In this document: positions 1 through 7,692 of the stretch, piece after piece
Layout of the letters: each line of letters starts with the position of its first letter
Numbering within the stretch: position 1 is the stretch's first letter
From: CAJBVG01 sp943371425
GTDB taxonomy: Bacteria > Bacteroidota > Bacteroidia > Sphingobacteriales > Sphingobacteriaceae
Direction of reading: 5' to 3'
Assembly: GCA_943371425.1 (NCBI GenBank)
Contig: CALRUR010000003.1
Span: forward strand, 62,001 to 126,000
DNA: 64,000 nt
Position numbers and translations under genes: made by a program
Notes under the pieces: model-generated
Told to the model about the DNA's origin: nothing
What the model saw: only the letters and a program-made list of their open reading frames with translations
Database searches by the model: none

Positions 1-30
1 TCCGGTTGCTATGTATGCTTGTATATCCAC
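1..30 (-). CDS. Probable anti-sigma factor, N-terminal 10 codons only (cut by window edge)
   Basis: Directly after the TAA of the sigma factor gene a GTG opens a frame that reads VDIQAYIATG to the window edge. Anti-sigma factors of the RskA type in Bacteroidota often begin M-D-I-x-x-Y-I-x-[ST]-G and sit immediately downstream of their ECF sigma gene, so position and residues agree. Only ten codons are visible, so no zinc-finger or membrane segment can be checked. The zero-base spacing suggests translational coupling with the sigma gene. Identity is inference from synteny and a short match. Confidence 0.5.
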   Translation of the reverse strand, partial: MDIQAYIATG

Positions 31-582
31 TTAATTAAAATATTTTCTTAGTTCTATAATTGCTGCTCTAACTCTTGTTTTTACAGTACCTAGTGGCATA
101 TCTAAATGCTCTGCTACTTCGGCATGTGTAAATCCGTTGAAATAGATCAACTCTATTAATCTTTTTTGTTCGGGCCTCAAGTTATCGACCAAACTTTTTA
201 CTCCTAAAGTATCGGGGTTTAACTTGTTGCTCATTCGAACATCTATCCCACTTACGTGATTTTCGATGTCTTGGTTTTGGTTCTGGTTTCTAAATTCTTT
301 TGAACGTACTTTATCTATTGCCATGTTACGTGCAATATTGCTCATCCAAGTATATAAACGACCTTTTGTAGTGTCGAACATGTCGAAAGAATTCCATATT
401 TTGATGTATGTTTCTTGCAAGACATCTTCCGTATATTCTTCGTTCTGTAATACCTGATAAATAATGTTGTACAAGGCTTTCGAATAATGATCGTACAAAT
501 ATTCTAAACCTGCCGTATCTTTTATTTTTAAAAGATAGACCAATTCTTCTTCCGAAATTTTACTACTTGTTCTAGGTGTCAA
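31..582 (-). CDS. ECF-type RNA polymerase sigma factor
   Basis: A 183-residue sigma-70 family protein of the extracytoplasmic-function class, which directs RNA polymerase to a small regulon. Region 2 is visible as YDHYSKALYNIIYQ followed by EDVLQETYIKIW and the core-binding segment GRLYTWMSNIARNMAIDKVRS. Region 4 is the helix-turn-helix near residues 130-180 (LIELIYFNGFTHAEVAEHL ... GTVKTRVRAAI). The start is TTG at 582, nine bases after the lipA stop; the next in-frame Met is far inside region 2, so the non-ATG start is needed. A probable anti-sigma gene follows at once, so activity is likely held by that partner. The regulon and inducing signal cannot be told from sequence. Confidence 0.9.
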   Translation of the reverse strand: MTPRTSSKISEEELVYLLKIKDTAGLEYLYDHYSKALYNIIYQVLQNEEYTEDVLQETYIKIWNSFDMFDTTKGRLYTWMSNIARNMAIDKVRSKEFRNQNQNQDIENHVSGIDVRMSNKLNPDTLGVKSLVDNLRPEQKRLIELIYFNGFTHAEVAEHLDMPLGTVKTRVRAAIIELRKYFN

Positions 583-591
583 TGTGTGCGA

Positions 592-1470
592 TTAAAATTC
601 GAATAAATGTTTTTCTGCATGGTATGATGAACGCACCATTGGTCCACTCTCTACAACCCTAAATCCTTTTTGCATTCCTATTTCCTTGTATTTTGCAAAT
701 TGGTCGGGGTGTATATATTCTATTACACTGTGATGCTTTCTGGTAGGTTGTAAATATTGGCCAAGCGTTAATATATGTACTCCATTGTTTAACAAATCGT
801 CCATAGATTCTAATACTTCCTCTTCTGTTTCGCCTAAGCCCAACATAATGCCCGACTTTGTACGCAACCCTGCTGCCGATATATGTTTTAAACACTCTAA
901 GCTTCTATCGTATTTTGCTTGTATTCTTACTTCTTTTGTTAACCTTCTTACGGTTTCTAAATTATGAGAAACTACTTCTGGTGCTTCTTCTAACACTCGA
1001 GCTAAATTATCCCATTGCCCTTTAAAATCGGGTAATAAGGTTTCTAAAGTGGTTTCAGGTGATTTTTCGCGAATGGCTCTAATGGTTTCAGCCCAAATAA
1101 TAGAACCTCCATCTTTTAAATCATCTCTATCTACCGAAGTAATTACACAATGTTTAACATTCATTAACTGTACCGAGGTTGCCACTCTTTCTGGCTCCTC
1201 TAAGTCAACTGCCAATGGTCGGCCAGTAGCTACGGCACAAAAAGAACAAGAGCGTGTGCAAATGTTTCCTAAAATCATAAACGTTGCCGTACCTGCTCCC
1301 CAACATTCGCCCATGTTTGGGCAATTGCCGCTTTCGCAAATGGTATGCAATTTATGTTTATCAACCAAACTTCTTACATGTGCATATTCTTTACCTACAG
1401 GTAATTTTACACGTAACCATTCTGGTTTTCTTTCTTTCTTTTCTTCCGTTATAATTGGTAAATCAATCAT
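592..1470 (-). CDS. lipA: Lipoyl synthase (radical SAM)
   Basis: A 292-residue lipoyl synthase, which inserts two sulfurs into the octanoyl chain on lipoyl-carrier proteins such as GcvH and the E2 subunits of 2-oxoacid dehydrogenases. Both iron-sulfur clusters can be read: the auxiliary cluster cysteines 45, 50 and 56 in CESGNCPNMGEC, and the radical SAM cysteines 71, 75 and 78 in CTRSCSFC. The conserved RSSY motif that ligates the auxiliary cluster by serine is at residues 280-283. Length fits the family. It lies between an outer-membrane protein gene and the sigma factor gene with nine-base gaps, so the three are probably co-transcribed. No lipB is in the window. Confidence 0.97.
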   Translation of the reverse strand: MIDLPIITEEKKERKPEWLRVKLPVGKEYAHVRSLVDKHKLHTICESGNCPNMGECWGAGTATFMILGNICTRSCSFCAVATGRPLAVDLEEPERVATSVQLMNVKHCVITSVDRDDLKDGGSIIWAETIRAIREKSPETTLETLLPDFKGQWDNLARVLEEAPEVVSHNLETVRRLTKEVRIQAKYDRSLECLKHISAAGLRTKSGIMLGLGETEEEVLESMDDLLNNGVHILTLGQYLQPTRKHHSVIEYIHPDQFAKYKEIGMQKGFRVVESGPMVRSSYHAEKHLFEF

Positions 1471-1479
1471 TTTACAAAA

Positions 1480-2271
1480 CTAGTATTTTTTACCGAATGT
1501 GAATGTTGCATATAAAGAGATGAAAGTAGATTTATTCTCTAAATTCTGAAAGTCGGCCATAATTTGAACCGGTTTAAAAAACTGATCGATAACACCACCT
1601 ACTTCTAAATTCAAAATACGATCGTCTTTTGCACTCCAATCAAAATTTAATCCCGATTTTATATATAATCCAGTATTTAAACTCAACTCATCAAATCCCT
1701 TAGTAAACCCAGAGTATCCTAAAATGTTCGTTTCGTTGTGTTGAAATTTATCGAATTTCTCCGAAACTATGTCCGGATCAAAAGGGTTGCCACTGTCTTT
1801 TATAATTTCTAAATACACTGGTTTTAATAATCCCCAAGAAATACCACCCATAAAGGTTGCACTAATTTCTACCCCTTCTTTTGGAGCCCTATCAAACACT
1901 AATAAATTTGTACCTACGCCTGTTCTTATGTTGTATAAAGAGTTTTGTTTACCGTAAACGTATAATTTAGAATTATTGAAATATGGATTTGAGGTTTTAA
2001 ATTCTTTAGGATGTTTGATGTTAGAAATTTCTGTTTCAAACTGAATTTTTAAAAAATTTTGTGGGATAATAGCGTGTCGCAAAATTAGTCCGAAACCTCT
2101 GTTACTAATGGTTCCGCCTCCCGACCATTCTTTTTTGTAAATAAACCTAGTATCCTCCTCTGGTTTAATGCCAACACCCTCTGTTTGTGGTATATTTTGC
2201 GAAATAGCAAGCCTCGTTGTACCTAACAGTACAAATACGAAAAAGGCCTTAAGAAACAATTTACTTCGCAT
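1480..2271 (-). CDS. Secreted, probable outer-membrane beta-barrel protein of unknown function
   Basis: A 263-residue protein with a clear signal peptide (hydrophobic FFVFVLLGTT, likely cleavage after AISQ near residue 25). The mature part shows alternating hydrophobic/polar strands rich in Gly, Phe and Tyr, and ends in STFISLYATFTFGKKY, the pattern expected of a barrel. No catalytic motif is recognised. The start is ATG at 2271; a TTG two codons upstream also opens the frame but is less likely. It is first in a leftward run with lipA and the sigma gene. Localisation is inferred from composition only; the role is unknown. Confidence 0.75.
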   Translation of the reverse strand: MRSKLFLKAFFVFVLLGTTRLAISQNIPQTEGVGIKPEEDTRFIYKKEWSGGGTISNRGFGLILRHAIIPQNFLKIQFETEISNIKHPKEFKTSNPYFNNSKLYVYGKQNSLYNIRTGVGTNLLVFDRAPKEGVEISATFMGGISWGLLKPVYLEIIKDSGNPFDPDIVSEKFDKFQHNETNILGYSGFTKGFDELSLNTGLYIKSGLNFDWSAKDDRILNLEVGGVIDQFFKPVQIMADFQNLENKSTFISLYATFTFGKKY

Positions 2272-2291
2272 ATTCAATATTAAACATTATT

Positions 2292-2352
2292 TTCGAATTG
2301 TCGAAGTTTCGAAAAGTCGAAGTTTCGAAAAGTCGAATTGTCGAAATTTCGC
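2292..2352. repeat. Word-repeat tract A (TCGAA / TTTCG words)
   Basis: About 60 bases made of imperfect copies of a TCGAAGTTTCGAAAAG unit (TCGAATTG, TCGAAGTTTCGAAAAG twice, TCGAAATTTCG). The words contain TTCGAA and are partly self-complementary, so the tract can fold on itself. It lies between the divergent outer-membrane protein and OsmC genes. It has the same architecture as the tracts elsewhere in the window but a different word. Confidence 0.8.
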
Positions 2353-2369
2353 AATAACGAACCTTAACT

Positions 2370-2407
2370 CACAATTCATAATTCATAATTCACAATTCAT
2401 AATTCAA
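2370..2407. repeat. Word-repeat tract A2 (AATTCATAATTCACAA words)
   Basis: Imperfect copies of AATTCATA and AATTCACA run directly up to the ATG of the OsmC gene at 2411. A second word thus follows tract A within 20 bases. No TAnnTTTG promoter element is seen between the tract and the gene, so the OsmC promoter must lie inside or before the repeats. Confidence 0.75.
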
Positions 2408-2410
2408 AAC

Positions 2411-2824
2411 ATGGTTACTATTCAAACTCACTACATCGATGAACTAAGAACGGAGGCAGAGCACGTTTATTCTGGCACTCGTTTATTAACCGATGCACCC
2501 TTAGATAACCAAGGAAAGGCAGAATCGTTTTCGCCAACAGATTTATTAGCGGCATCATTGGGTAGTTGTATGATTACGGTGGTAGGTATTGCAGCCAGAA
2601 CACATGGTTTCGAGCTACGCTTACGTGGCACTAAAATAGACATCACTAAAATAATGAAATCCGACCCACGCAGAGTAGGAGAGATAGTGGTAGAAATTTA
2701 TTTTCCGGAGGGAAGTAATTTTGATGAGCGTGAACGAAAAATTATTGAGAATACGGCACGTAATTGCCCAGTGGCAAAGAGCTTGCATCCAGATTTAATT
2801 CAATCCTGGACTTTTAATTGGTAG
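2411..2824 (+). CDS. OsmC family peroxide-reductase-like protein
   Basis: A 137-residue OsmC/Ohr-superfamily protein; such proteins form dimers that reduce organic or other hydroperoxides with a cysteine pair. The family signature FSPTDLLAASLGSCMITV carries the first cysteine, and the second is in ENTARNCPVAKSLHPD. The frame stays open far upstream, but that stretch is word-repeat DNA; family length and domain boundary favour ATG at 2411 (MVTIQTHY). Its 3' end overlaps the convergent ytxJ-like gene by 11 bases. Whether it acts on organic hydroperoxides cannot be told from sequence alone. Confidence 0.9.
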   Translation: MVTIQTHYIDELRTEAEHVYSGTRLLTDAPLDNQGKAESFSPTDLLAASLGSCMITVVGIAARTHGFELRLRGTKIDITKIMKSDPRRVGEIVVEIYFPEGSNFDERERKIIENTARNCPVAKSLHPDLIQSWTFNW

Positions 2825-3149
2825 ATAATACTTCTATTATTTCCGATGCCGAAACATCGTTATGTGAGGCATCAAGAATACACTCGCCATCTTTAACCAC
2901 AATTACTTGAGGCGATTCATGGTGTACTTGAAAGGTTTCTGCTACTTTATTAGATAAATTTCTGTAGGCAATTAAGTCGAGGTAGTATAAATTAACACCC
3001 TCTAATGTTTTCCATTCTTTTTCGAAATAGCGCATTACCATGTTACTCACATGGCAACGTGTGCTGTGTTTAAATATAACAGAGGGTTCTGTTTGGCTTT
3101 TAATAAAATCGATTTGATCCTCCCTTTCTAAGGGTATCCAATTCATCAT
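2814..3149 (-). CDS. ytxJ: YtxJ-type bacillithiol-system redoxin
   Basis: A 111-residue thioredoxin-fold protein matching the YtxJ (monothiol bacilliredoxin, BrxC-like) family: FKHSTRCHVSNMV holds a single active-site cysteine (Cys32) where thioredoxins have CxxC, and ESPQVIVV contains the cis-Pro loop. Such proteins take part in removing bacillithiol from mixed disulfides. The frame opens at a TTG at 3158, but ATG at 3149 overlaps the stop of the upstream small lipoprotein gene as TAATG and has GGAG six bases before it, so that start is chosen. The window also encodes BshA and a BrxA/B-type protein, which supports a bacillithiol role. Confidence 0.85.
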   Translation of the reverse strand: MMNWIPLEREDQIDFIKSQTEPSVIFKHSTRCHVSNMVMRYFEKEWKTLEGVNLYYLDLIAYRNLSNKVAETFQVHHESPQVIVVKDGECILDASHNDVSASEIIEVLSTN

Positions 3150-3286
3150 TATCTCCAAACTCCGCGTGAACGTCCTGAGTATTTGTAGCTATCAGACATT
3201 GCTGGGCAACCTTGGCGACCAGAGCAAGCGCTCAAGCCTATCATTACAAAACTTGCTAAAATTACAGCTGCGATTATCTTTTTCAT
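3149..3286 (-). CDS. Small lipoprotein, 45 residues, coupled to ytxJ
   Basis: A short frame reads MKKIIAAVILASFVMIGLSAC and then a 24-residue Arg/Ser/Tyr/Gly-rich mature part (SGRQGCPAMSDS ... GRSRGVWR). The signal peptide and LSAC lipobox are textbook (lipid Cys21). A second cysteine (Cys27) follows. The stop overlaps the ytxJ start by one base (TAATG), which argues for real translation and coupling. Function is unknown. Small Cys-Pro-Ala lipoproteins of this kind are common in Bacteroidota, but I cannot name a family. Confidence 0.75.
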   Translation of the reverse strand: MKKIIAAVILASFVMIGLSACSGRQGCPAMSDSYKYSGRSRGVWR

Positions 3287-3327
3287 TTTTTCAACTTTAT
3301 ACAAATGTATTTATTTTTTACGAAGAA

Positions 3328-3816
3328 TTAAAAATTCGATTTTAATTCGGCCATTTTTATAGCAGTAACGGCTGCTTCCTCTCCTTTATTGCCATGTTTG
3401 CCTCCTGCTCTGTCTTTTGCTTGTTCCAAATTATCAGTAGTTAATACCCCGAATATAGCTGGTACACCGGTTTTAAGGCTTACTTCTGTAATTCCATTTG
3501 CTACCGCATTGCATATAAAATCGAAATGGCGGGTTTCTCCTTGAATAACGCAACCTAATGCAATTACTGCATCGTATTTGCCAGAGTCTGCTAATAAAAA
3601 GGCTGCAGAGCTTAATTCAAAACTGCCAGGAACTGGGTAAATATCAATTCTTGCCTCTCTTGCTCCATATTTTTTTAAGCAATTAACCGCTCCAGTTAAC
3701 AATGCACCCGTAATTTCGGCATTCCACTCTGCTACTACAATTCCGAAATGGTAGTCGGCAGCACTTGGTACTTCCATGTGACTGAAATCCGATAAACTCT
3801 TATTTAATGATGACAT
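3328..3816 (-). CDS. ribH: 6,7-dimethyl-8-ribityllumazine synthase
   Basis: A 162-residue lumazine synthase, the penultimate step of riboflavin synthesis, condensing 5-amino-6-ribitylaminouracil with 3,4-dihydroxy-2-butanone 4-phosphate. Family motifs are FGIVVAEWNAEITGALLTGA near the N-terminus, PGSFELSSAA, the catalytic-His segment GCVIQGETRHFDFICNAV, and FGVLTTDNLEQAKDRAGG near the C-terminus. Length is typical of the icosahedral family. It is separated from the upstream TPR gene by a strong terminator, so it probably has its own promoter. No other rib genes are in the window. Confidence 0.97.
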   Translation of the reverse strand: MSSLNKSLSDFSHMEVPSAADYHFGIVVAEWNAEITGALLTGAVNCLKKYGAREARIDIYPVPGSFELSSAAFLLADSGKYDAVIALGCVIQGETRHFDFICNAVANGITEVSLKTGVPAIFGVLTTDNLEQAKDRAGGKHGNKGEEAAVTAIKMAELKSNF

Positions 3817-3830
3817 ATAGTAAAAGTAAA

Positions 3831-3862
3831 AAAAATAAGCATCGTGTTGGCACGATGCTTAT
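3831..3862 (-). terminator. Rho-independent terminator of the TPR protein gene
   Basis: A perfect 12-bp stem (3835-3846 with 3851-3862, arm ATAAGCATCGTG) closes a four-base loop and is followed on the minus strand by a run of T. It sits 22 bases after the TPR stop and before ribH. Confidence 0.9.
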
Positions 3863-3883
3863 CAAATTTAGGTAAATTTTGAA

Positions 3884-4552
3884 TTATATTTTTGCTGAAG
3901 CTCTAGCTATGTATTTTTCAATCTCTCTAGCTTCGGTTGATTCAGTATATTCTTTTTTAATTTTTTCGTAATTCTCTAAGGCTTTTTGTGGCTCATTCAT
4001 CATTTCATAAGTCATGCCTAATTTCATTAATACTACAGGTGCAGTAAATGGATCTTTACTTTTTGCTGCCGCTTTTTTGTAAAAACTAACTGCATCTTCC
4101 ATCTTATTTAATTCTAAATAAGCATCAGCAATACCACTGTAAGCCAATGTTTGCAATACTTCATCAGCAGAATTAAATTCTTCTAATGCTTCAATAGCAA
4201 GTTCATATTGTCCTTGACGTAAGTATGCATATCCTAAATAATAGTTTGCAATGGCACCAGCTTTAGTACTTCCGTACTCATCAGCAATGGCTGCGAATCC
4301 TAAAAAGTTACCATCGCCATTTATAGCCTTGTCTAACGAATCTTGCTCGAAATACTTTTCTGCCATGAACATTTGTCCGGCAGCTTCTTTCTCGCGTGGG
4401 TTTATAATTAAGGTCTGATAACCTACATACAATAATATTAACGCTACAATGGTACCGCCAATTACTAATAAACTCTTCTTATTCTCAACTACAAAGCCTT
4501 CTGCTTTTGTAAATTGTTCTCCAATTGGGTTGTTTTCCTGTTCTACTGACAT
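3884..4552 (-). CDS. Membrane-anchored TPR protein
   Basis: A 222-residue protein with one N-terminal membrane segment (residues about 28-47, SLLVIGGTIVALILLYVGYQ) and no cleavage site, then tetratricopeptide repeats: AGAIANYYLGYAYLRQGQYELAIEAL, AYSGIADAYLELNKMEDAVSFYKKA, LKLGMTYEMMNEPQKALENYEKI. The architecture resembles YfgM-like proteins, which hold a TPR domain outside the inner membrane and help chaperone secreted proteins; this assignment is inference. It is a single-gene unit with a promoter just upstream and a terminator just downstream. Confidence 0.85.
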   Translation of the reverse strand: MSVEQENNPIGEQFTKAEGFVVENKKSLLVIGGTIVALILLYVGYQTLIINPREKEAAGQMFMAEKYFEQDSLDKAINGDGNFLGFAAIADEYGSTKAGAIANYYLGYAYLRQGQYELAIEALEEFNSADEVLQTLAYSGIADAYLELNKMEDAVSFYKKAAAKSKDPFTAPVVLMKLGMTYEMMNEPQKALENYEKIKKEYTESTEAREIEKYIARASAKI

Positions 4553-4577
4553 GTCTTTTTATTAATCCTAAGGTTTG

Positions 4578-4607
4578 CAAAAATACGTTTTTCGAGCATA
4601 CATACAA
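4578..4607 (-). promoter_or_regulatory. Bacteroidota-type promoter for the TPR gene
   Basis: On the minus strand, TTG (4607-4605), 19 bases, then TATTTTTG (4585-4578) match the TTG-N17/23-TAnnTTTG consensus of this phylum. Transcription would start roughly 20 bases before the ATG at 4552. Confidence 0.6.
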
Positions 4608-4662
4608 GTAAGCGTTAAAATTCTCCTAAATTTAGTTCAAATGGGTATATTTGAGGCTCAAA

Positions 4663-5769
4663 ATGCATCTTTCAGAATTATCCTTCATCAATTTTAAGAA
4701 TTACCGCGAAGCGAATTTGCAATTTTCGTCGGGAGTGAACTGCTTTACAGGCCATAATGGTGCCGGTAAAACCAATATTCTGGATGCCATCCATTATTTA
4801 TGTTTGTGCAAAAGCTTTTTTAATCCTATCGATTCGCAATCTATTTTTCATGATGAAGCCTTTTTTGTTATTCAAGGTGATTTTGAAGTGGAGGCAGAAA
4901 TACAAAATGTGTATTGTGGTTTCAAGAAAAACCATAAAAAGCAATTCAAACGAAACCAAAAAGAATACCAACGCTTGGCAGATCATATCGGATTATATCC
5001 TTTGGTTATGATTTCACCTTCCGATCAGCAATTAATTTTAGAAGGCAGTGAGGAGCGCAGAAAGTTTATAGACGGTGCCATTTCACAAGTTGATAATCAT
5101 TATCTCGACGATTTAATTTATTACAATAAAATACTTCAGAATAGAAATGCATTATTGAAAAAGATGAATGAAAATCCGGGCTATGACGAAACGGTGTTAG
5201 AGGTTTTTAACCATCAGCTAGCTCAGTATGCCGAAAAAATTTATGCTAAAAGAAAACAATTCATAGATGAGTTCATCCCTTTATTTAATGAGCTTTACAA
5301 AGGTATTTCATCTGGCGTGGAAGAAGTTTCCATTGCTTATGAATCTCAATTGAATGAACATCAAATTTTAGAATTACTTACAAAAAATACTCGCAAAGAT
5401 GTAATTACACAACGTAGTAATTATGGAACGCATAAAGACGATTTAGAATTTAAATTGGGGGATTATCCGCTTAAAAAATTCGGTTCTCAAGGCCAACAAA
5501 AGTCGTATTTAATAGCTTTAAAATTGGCACATTATAAATATCTACAATTAAAAAAAGGATATAAGCCATTGTTATTATTAGATGATATTTTTGATAAATT
5601 AGATGAAGCCCGCATAAAAAAATTATTAGCCATGGTGAGTGAAGATGCATTCGGACAAATATTTATAACCGATACAGAGAAAAACCGTGTGCAAAGAATT
5701 TTTGAGGAAATAGGAGTGGATGCGCGTATTTTCAGCATCGATAAAGGAACGGTAGAAGAGAACAAATGA
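4663..5769 (+). CDS. recF: DNA replication and repair protein RecF
   Basis: A 368-residue RecF, the SMC-like ATPase that helps load RecA at single-strand gaps. The N-terminus has the family signature LSFINFKNYREANL, the Walker A motif is GHNGAGKTN (residues 30-38), the ABC signature is FGSQGQQKSYLIALKLA, and Walker B is LLLLDDIFDKLD. The frame also opens at TTG 4651, but that codon is inside a TATATTTG promoter-like element (4646-4653) and RecF proteins begin with the LxLxNFRNY strand, so ATG 4663 is chosen. It overlaps the next gene by four bases (ATGA). Confidence 0.96.
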   Translation: MHLSELSFINFKNYREANLQFSSGVNCFTGHNGAGKTNILDAIHYLCLCKSFFNPIDSQSIFHDEAFFVIQGDFEVEAEIQNVYCGFKKNHKKQFKRNQKEYQRLADHIGLYPLVMISPSDQQLILEGSEERRKFIDGAISQVDNHYLDDLIYYNKILQNRNALLKKMNENPGYDETVLEVFNHQLAQYAEKIYAKRKQFIDEFIPLFNELYKGISSGVEEVSIAYESQLNEHQILELLTKNTRKDVITQRSNYGTHKDDLEFKLGDYPLKKFGSQGQQKSYLIALKLAHYKYLQLKKGYKPLLLLDDIFDKLDEARIKKLLAMVSEDAFGQIFITDTEKNRVQRIFEEIGVDARIFSIDKGTVEENK

Positions 5770-6059
5770 GAAGGAAAAGCAATGAACTTACGCTAAAAGA
5801 TGCGATTGAAGCTTTAATGGAACATTACCATATTGCCGATCGGTATCATTTTGAACAGGTGAAACAGCGTTGGGAAGAAATAGTGGGAAAAATGATCGCT
5901 CAACGTACCGAAAAAATGTTCATTAAACATAAAACCTTATACCTAACCGTAAATTCATCGGTAATTGCCCAAGAATTGCAAATGATGAAAGGATTAATCG
6001 TAAAAAGGGTAAACGAAGAAGCAGGCCGCGAACTAATAATTAATGTGCTAATTAGCTAA
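5766..6059 (+). CDS. DUF721 / DciA-like protein
   Basis: A 97-residue DUF721 protein: LKDAIEALMEHYHIADRYHFEQVKQRWEEIVGKMIAQRT and the KTLYLTVNSSVIAQELQMMK segment are typical. DciA proteins of this domain family help load the replicative helicase in bacteria that lack DnaC. The ATGA overlap with recF indicates one operon. The last codons, ending ATTAGCTAA, are part of word-repeat tract B, so the protein's C-terminus (NVLIS) is written by the repeat. Confidence 0.85.
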   Translation: MRRKSNELTLKDAIEALMEHYHIADRYHFEQVKQRWEEIVGKMIAQRTEKMFIKHKTLYLTVNSSVIAQELQMMKGLIVKRVNEEAGRELIINVLIS

Positions 6060-6134
6060 TGTGCTAATATGCTAATTAAGGTACTATGTTGCACCATTAG
6101 CGTATTAGCACATTAGCTAATTAGCATATTAATT
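6038..6134. repeat. Word-repeat tract B: long hairpin of CTAATTAG/TGCTAATA words
   Basis: Left arm 6038-6076 and right arm 6096-6134 are reverse complements over 39 bases with two mismatches, with a 19-base loop that can add a GGT/ACC pair. Both arms are built from TGCTAAT and TAGCTAAT words. The stops of the convergent DciA-like and ndk genes lie inside or at the edge of the arms. It should act as a transcript end or 3' block for both strands, although it lacks a long T run. Confidence 0.9.
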
Positions 6135-6552
6135 ATGGTCTTTCAAACGCACTGAAGAAAAAGTTTCCTTCGATTTGTGCATTTTCATCAGAATCTGAAC
6201 CGTGTACCGCATTTGCATCAATAGATTTTGCAAATTTCTGACGGATGGTTCCTACTTCTGCTTTTTGAGGATCAGTAGCTCCGATTAGTTTACGGAAATC
6301 TTCAATAGCATTGTCTTTTTCTAAAATAGCTGCTACTATTGGTCCTGAACTCATAAAGCTTACTAAATCTTTGAAAAAAGGACGTTCGCGGTGGATATCA
6401 TAAAATTGGCCAGCCATTTCTGGGCTTAATGAAGTGTATTTCATTGCCACAATTTTAAAACCAGCTTTTGTAATTTGATCGATAATAGCCCCGATGTGTC
6501 CGTTTTCCACAGCATCTGGCTTAATCATTGTAAATGTTCTGTTCGTTTGCAT
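6133..6552 (-). CDS. ndk: Nucleoside-diphosphate kinase
   Basis: A 139-residue NDP kinase, which balances nucleoside triphosphate pools by phosphoryl transfer through a histidine. The motifs FTMIKPDAVENGHIGAII, RPFFKDLVSFMSSGPIVAAIL and the catalytic-His segment NAVHGSDSDENA are all present. Length matches the short bacterial form. A TATTTTTG -7 element lies at 6580-6573 on the minus strand, about 20 bases before the ATG, but no -33 box at the usual distance is seen. The gene ends in the right arm of tract B. Confidence 0.97.
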   Translation of the reverse strand: MQTNRTFTMIKPDAVENGHIGAIIDQITKAGFKIVAMKYTSLSPEMAGQFYDIHRERPFFKDLVSFMSSGPIVAAILEKDNAIEDFRKLIGATDPQKAEVGTIRQKFAKSIDANAVHGSDSDENAQIEGNFFFSAFERP

Positions 6553-6665
6553 TTTATTTCTTTAAATCGTGGCAAAAATAAGAACAATTACTTAATAAGC
6601 TAATTAACGAAAGGTTAATTAAATAATTTGTTAAAAAAATGATAGTTTTGTTCCTCTTCACAAAA

Positions 6666-7673
6666 ATGATGAATTTAAAAGAACTCCGCGAGGAATTAGC
6701 CGATAGTAAAAAGATTGTAATTACCACACATCATAAACCCGATGGAGATGCTATGGGATCTTCACTGGGGCTTTATCATTTTTTGTGTTCTTTAGGTCAT
6801 GAGGTACACGTAGTTACCCCAACAGACTATCCTTATTTTTTACATTGGATGCCAGGGCACCCCGAGGTAATAGATTTTACTAAGGATGCAGTAAAATCTG
6901 CAGAATTGGTGGCTCAAGCCGATTGGATTTTTTGTTTAGATTTTAATACACTCAGCCGTATAAATGAATTGGGCGAATTGGTGCGAAACTCAAGTGCTAA
7001 AAAAGCCATGATCGACCATCATTTAGAACCCGAAGGATTTGAGGATTTTAGGTATTGGGATACCACTGCTTGTGCTGCGGCGGAAATGGTATATCGTTTA
7101 ATTGTTGAATTAGAACTTAGCGATCATATAAATGTTGATGTTGCTACTTGTTTGTATACAGGAATAATGACAGACTCTGGTTCTTTCCGTTTCCCGAGTA
7201 CCACTTCTAAAGTGCATCGTATTATTGCAGATTTAATTGATGCGGGTGCAAACAATTCGCACATACACGAATTAGTATATGATACCAATTCGGAAAATAG
7301 ATTGAAATTTTTAGGAAGAGTGCTGGGAGAAAGAATGACCGTAATACCTGAGTTTAACACGGCATACATTTCAATAGAGCAAGATTTACTAAAACAATAT
7401 CATATAGTAACAGGCGACACCGAAGGGATTGTGAATTATGCCTTATCAATACACGGAATAAAACTAGCGGTATTAGTTATTGATAGAGGAGAGTTGCGTA
7501 AATTATCGTTCAGATCAAAGGGTGAATTTCCGGCAAATGAAATTGCGAAAAAATATTTTGAAGGCGGCGGACATAGAAATGCAGCAGGTGGGGCATCCAA
7601 AGAATCATTAGAGAACACCGTGAAAAAGTTTTTAGAAGTATTGCCAGAATATCAATATTTATTAACATTGTAA
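6666..7673 (+). CDS. DHH/DHHA1 phosphoesterase (NrnA-like)
   Basis: A 335-residue DHH-family phosphoesterase. Motifs are THHKPDGDAMGSSLGL, the metal-binding CLDFNTLSR, the DHH-type MIDHHLEPEGF, CLYTGIMTDSGSFRF, and the C-terminal DHHA1 glycine motif GGGHRNAAGG. NrnA-type enzymes degrade nano-RNAs and 3'-phosphoadenosine 5'-phosphate. The frame also starts at ATG 6639, but a TAGTTTTG element at 6643-6650 would put the transcript start after that codon and the family starts near the MMNLKELREEL segment, so 6666 is chosen. Confidence 0.9.
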   Translation: MMNLKELREELADSKKIVITTHHKPDGDAMGSSLGLYHFLCSLGHEVHVVTPTDYPYFLHWMPGHPEVIDFTKDAVKSAELVAQADWIFCLDFNTLSRINELGELVRNSSAKKAMIDHHLEPEGFEDFRYWDTTACAAAEMVYRLIVELELSDHINVDVATCLYTGIMTDSGSFRFPSTTSKVHRIIADLIDAGANNSHIHELVYDTNSENRLKFLGRVLGERMTVIPEFNTAYISIEQDLLKQYHIVTGDTEGIVNYALSIHGIKLAVLVIDRGELRKLSFRSKGEFPANEIAKKYFEGGGHRNAAGGASKESLENTVKKFLEVLPEYQYLLTL

Positions 7674-7692
7674 CATATAACAAAAAATAGAA

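Noticed and set aside
1049..1483. 144-codon forward frame
   Set aside because: Antisense to lipA, which has complete family motifs on the other strand.
2168..2410. Longer start for the OsmC protein
   Set aside because: The added 81 residues are antisense to the outer-membrane protein gene and then translated word repeats (SQFIIHNSQ); the family starts at 2411.
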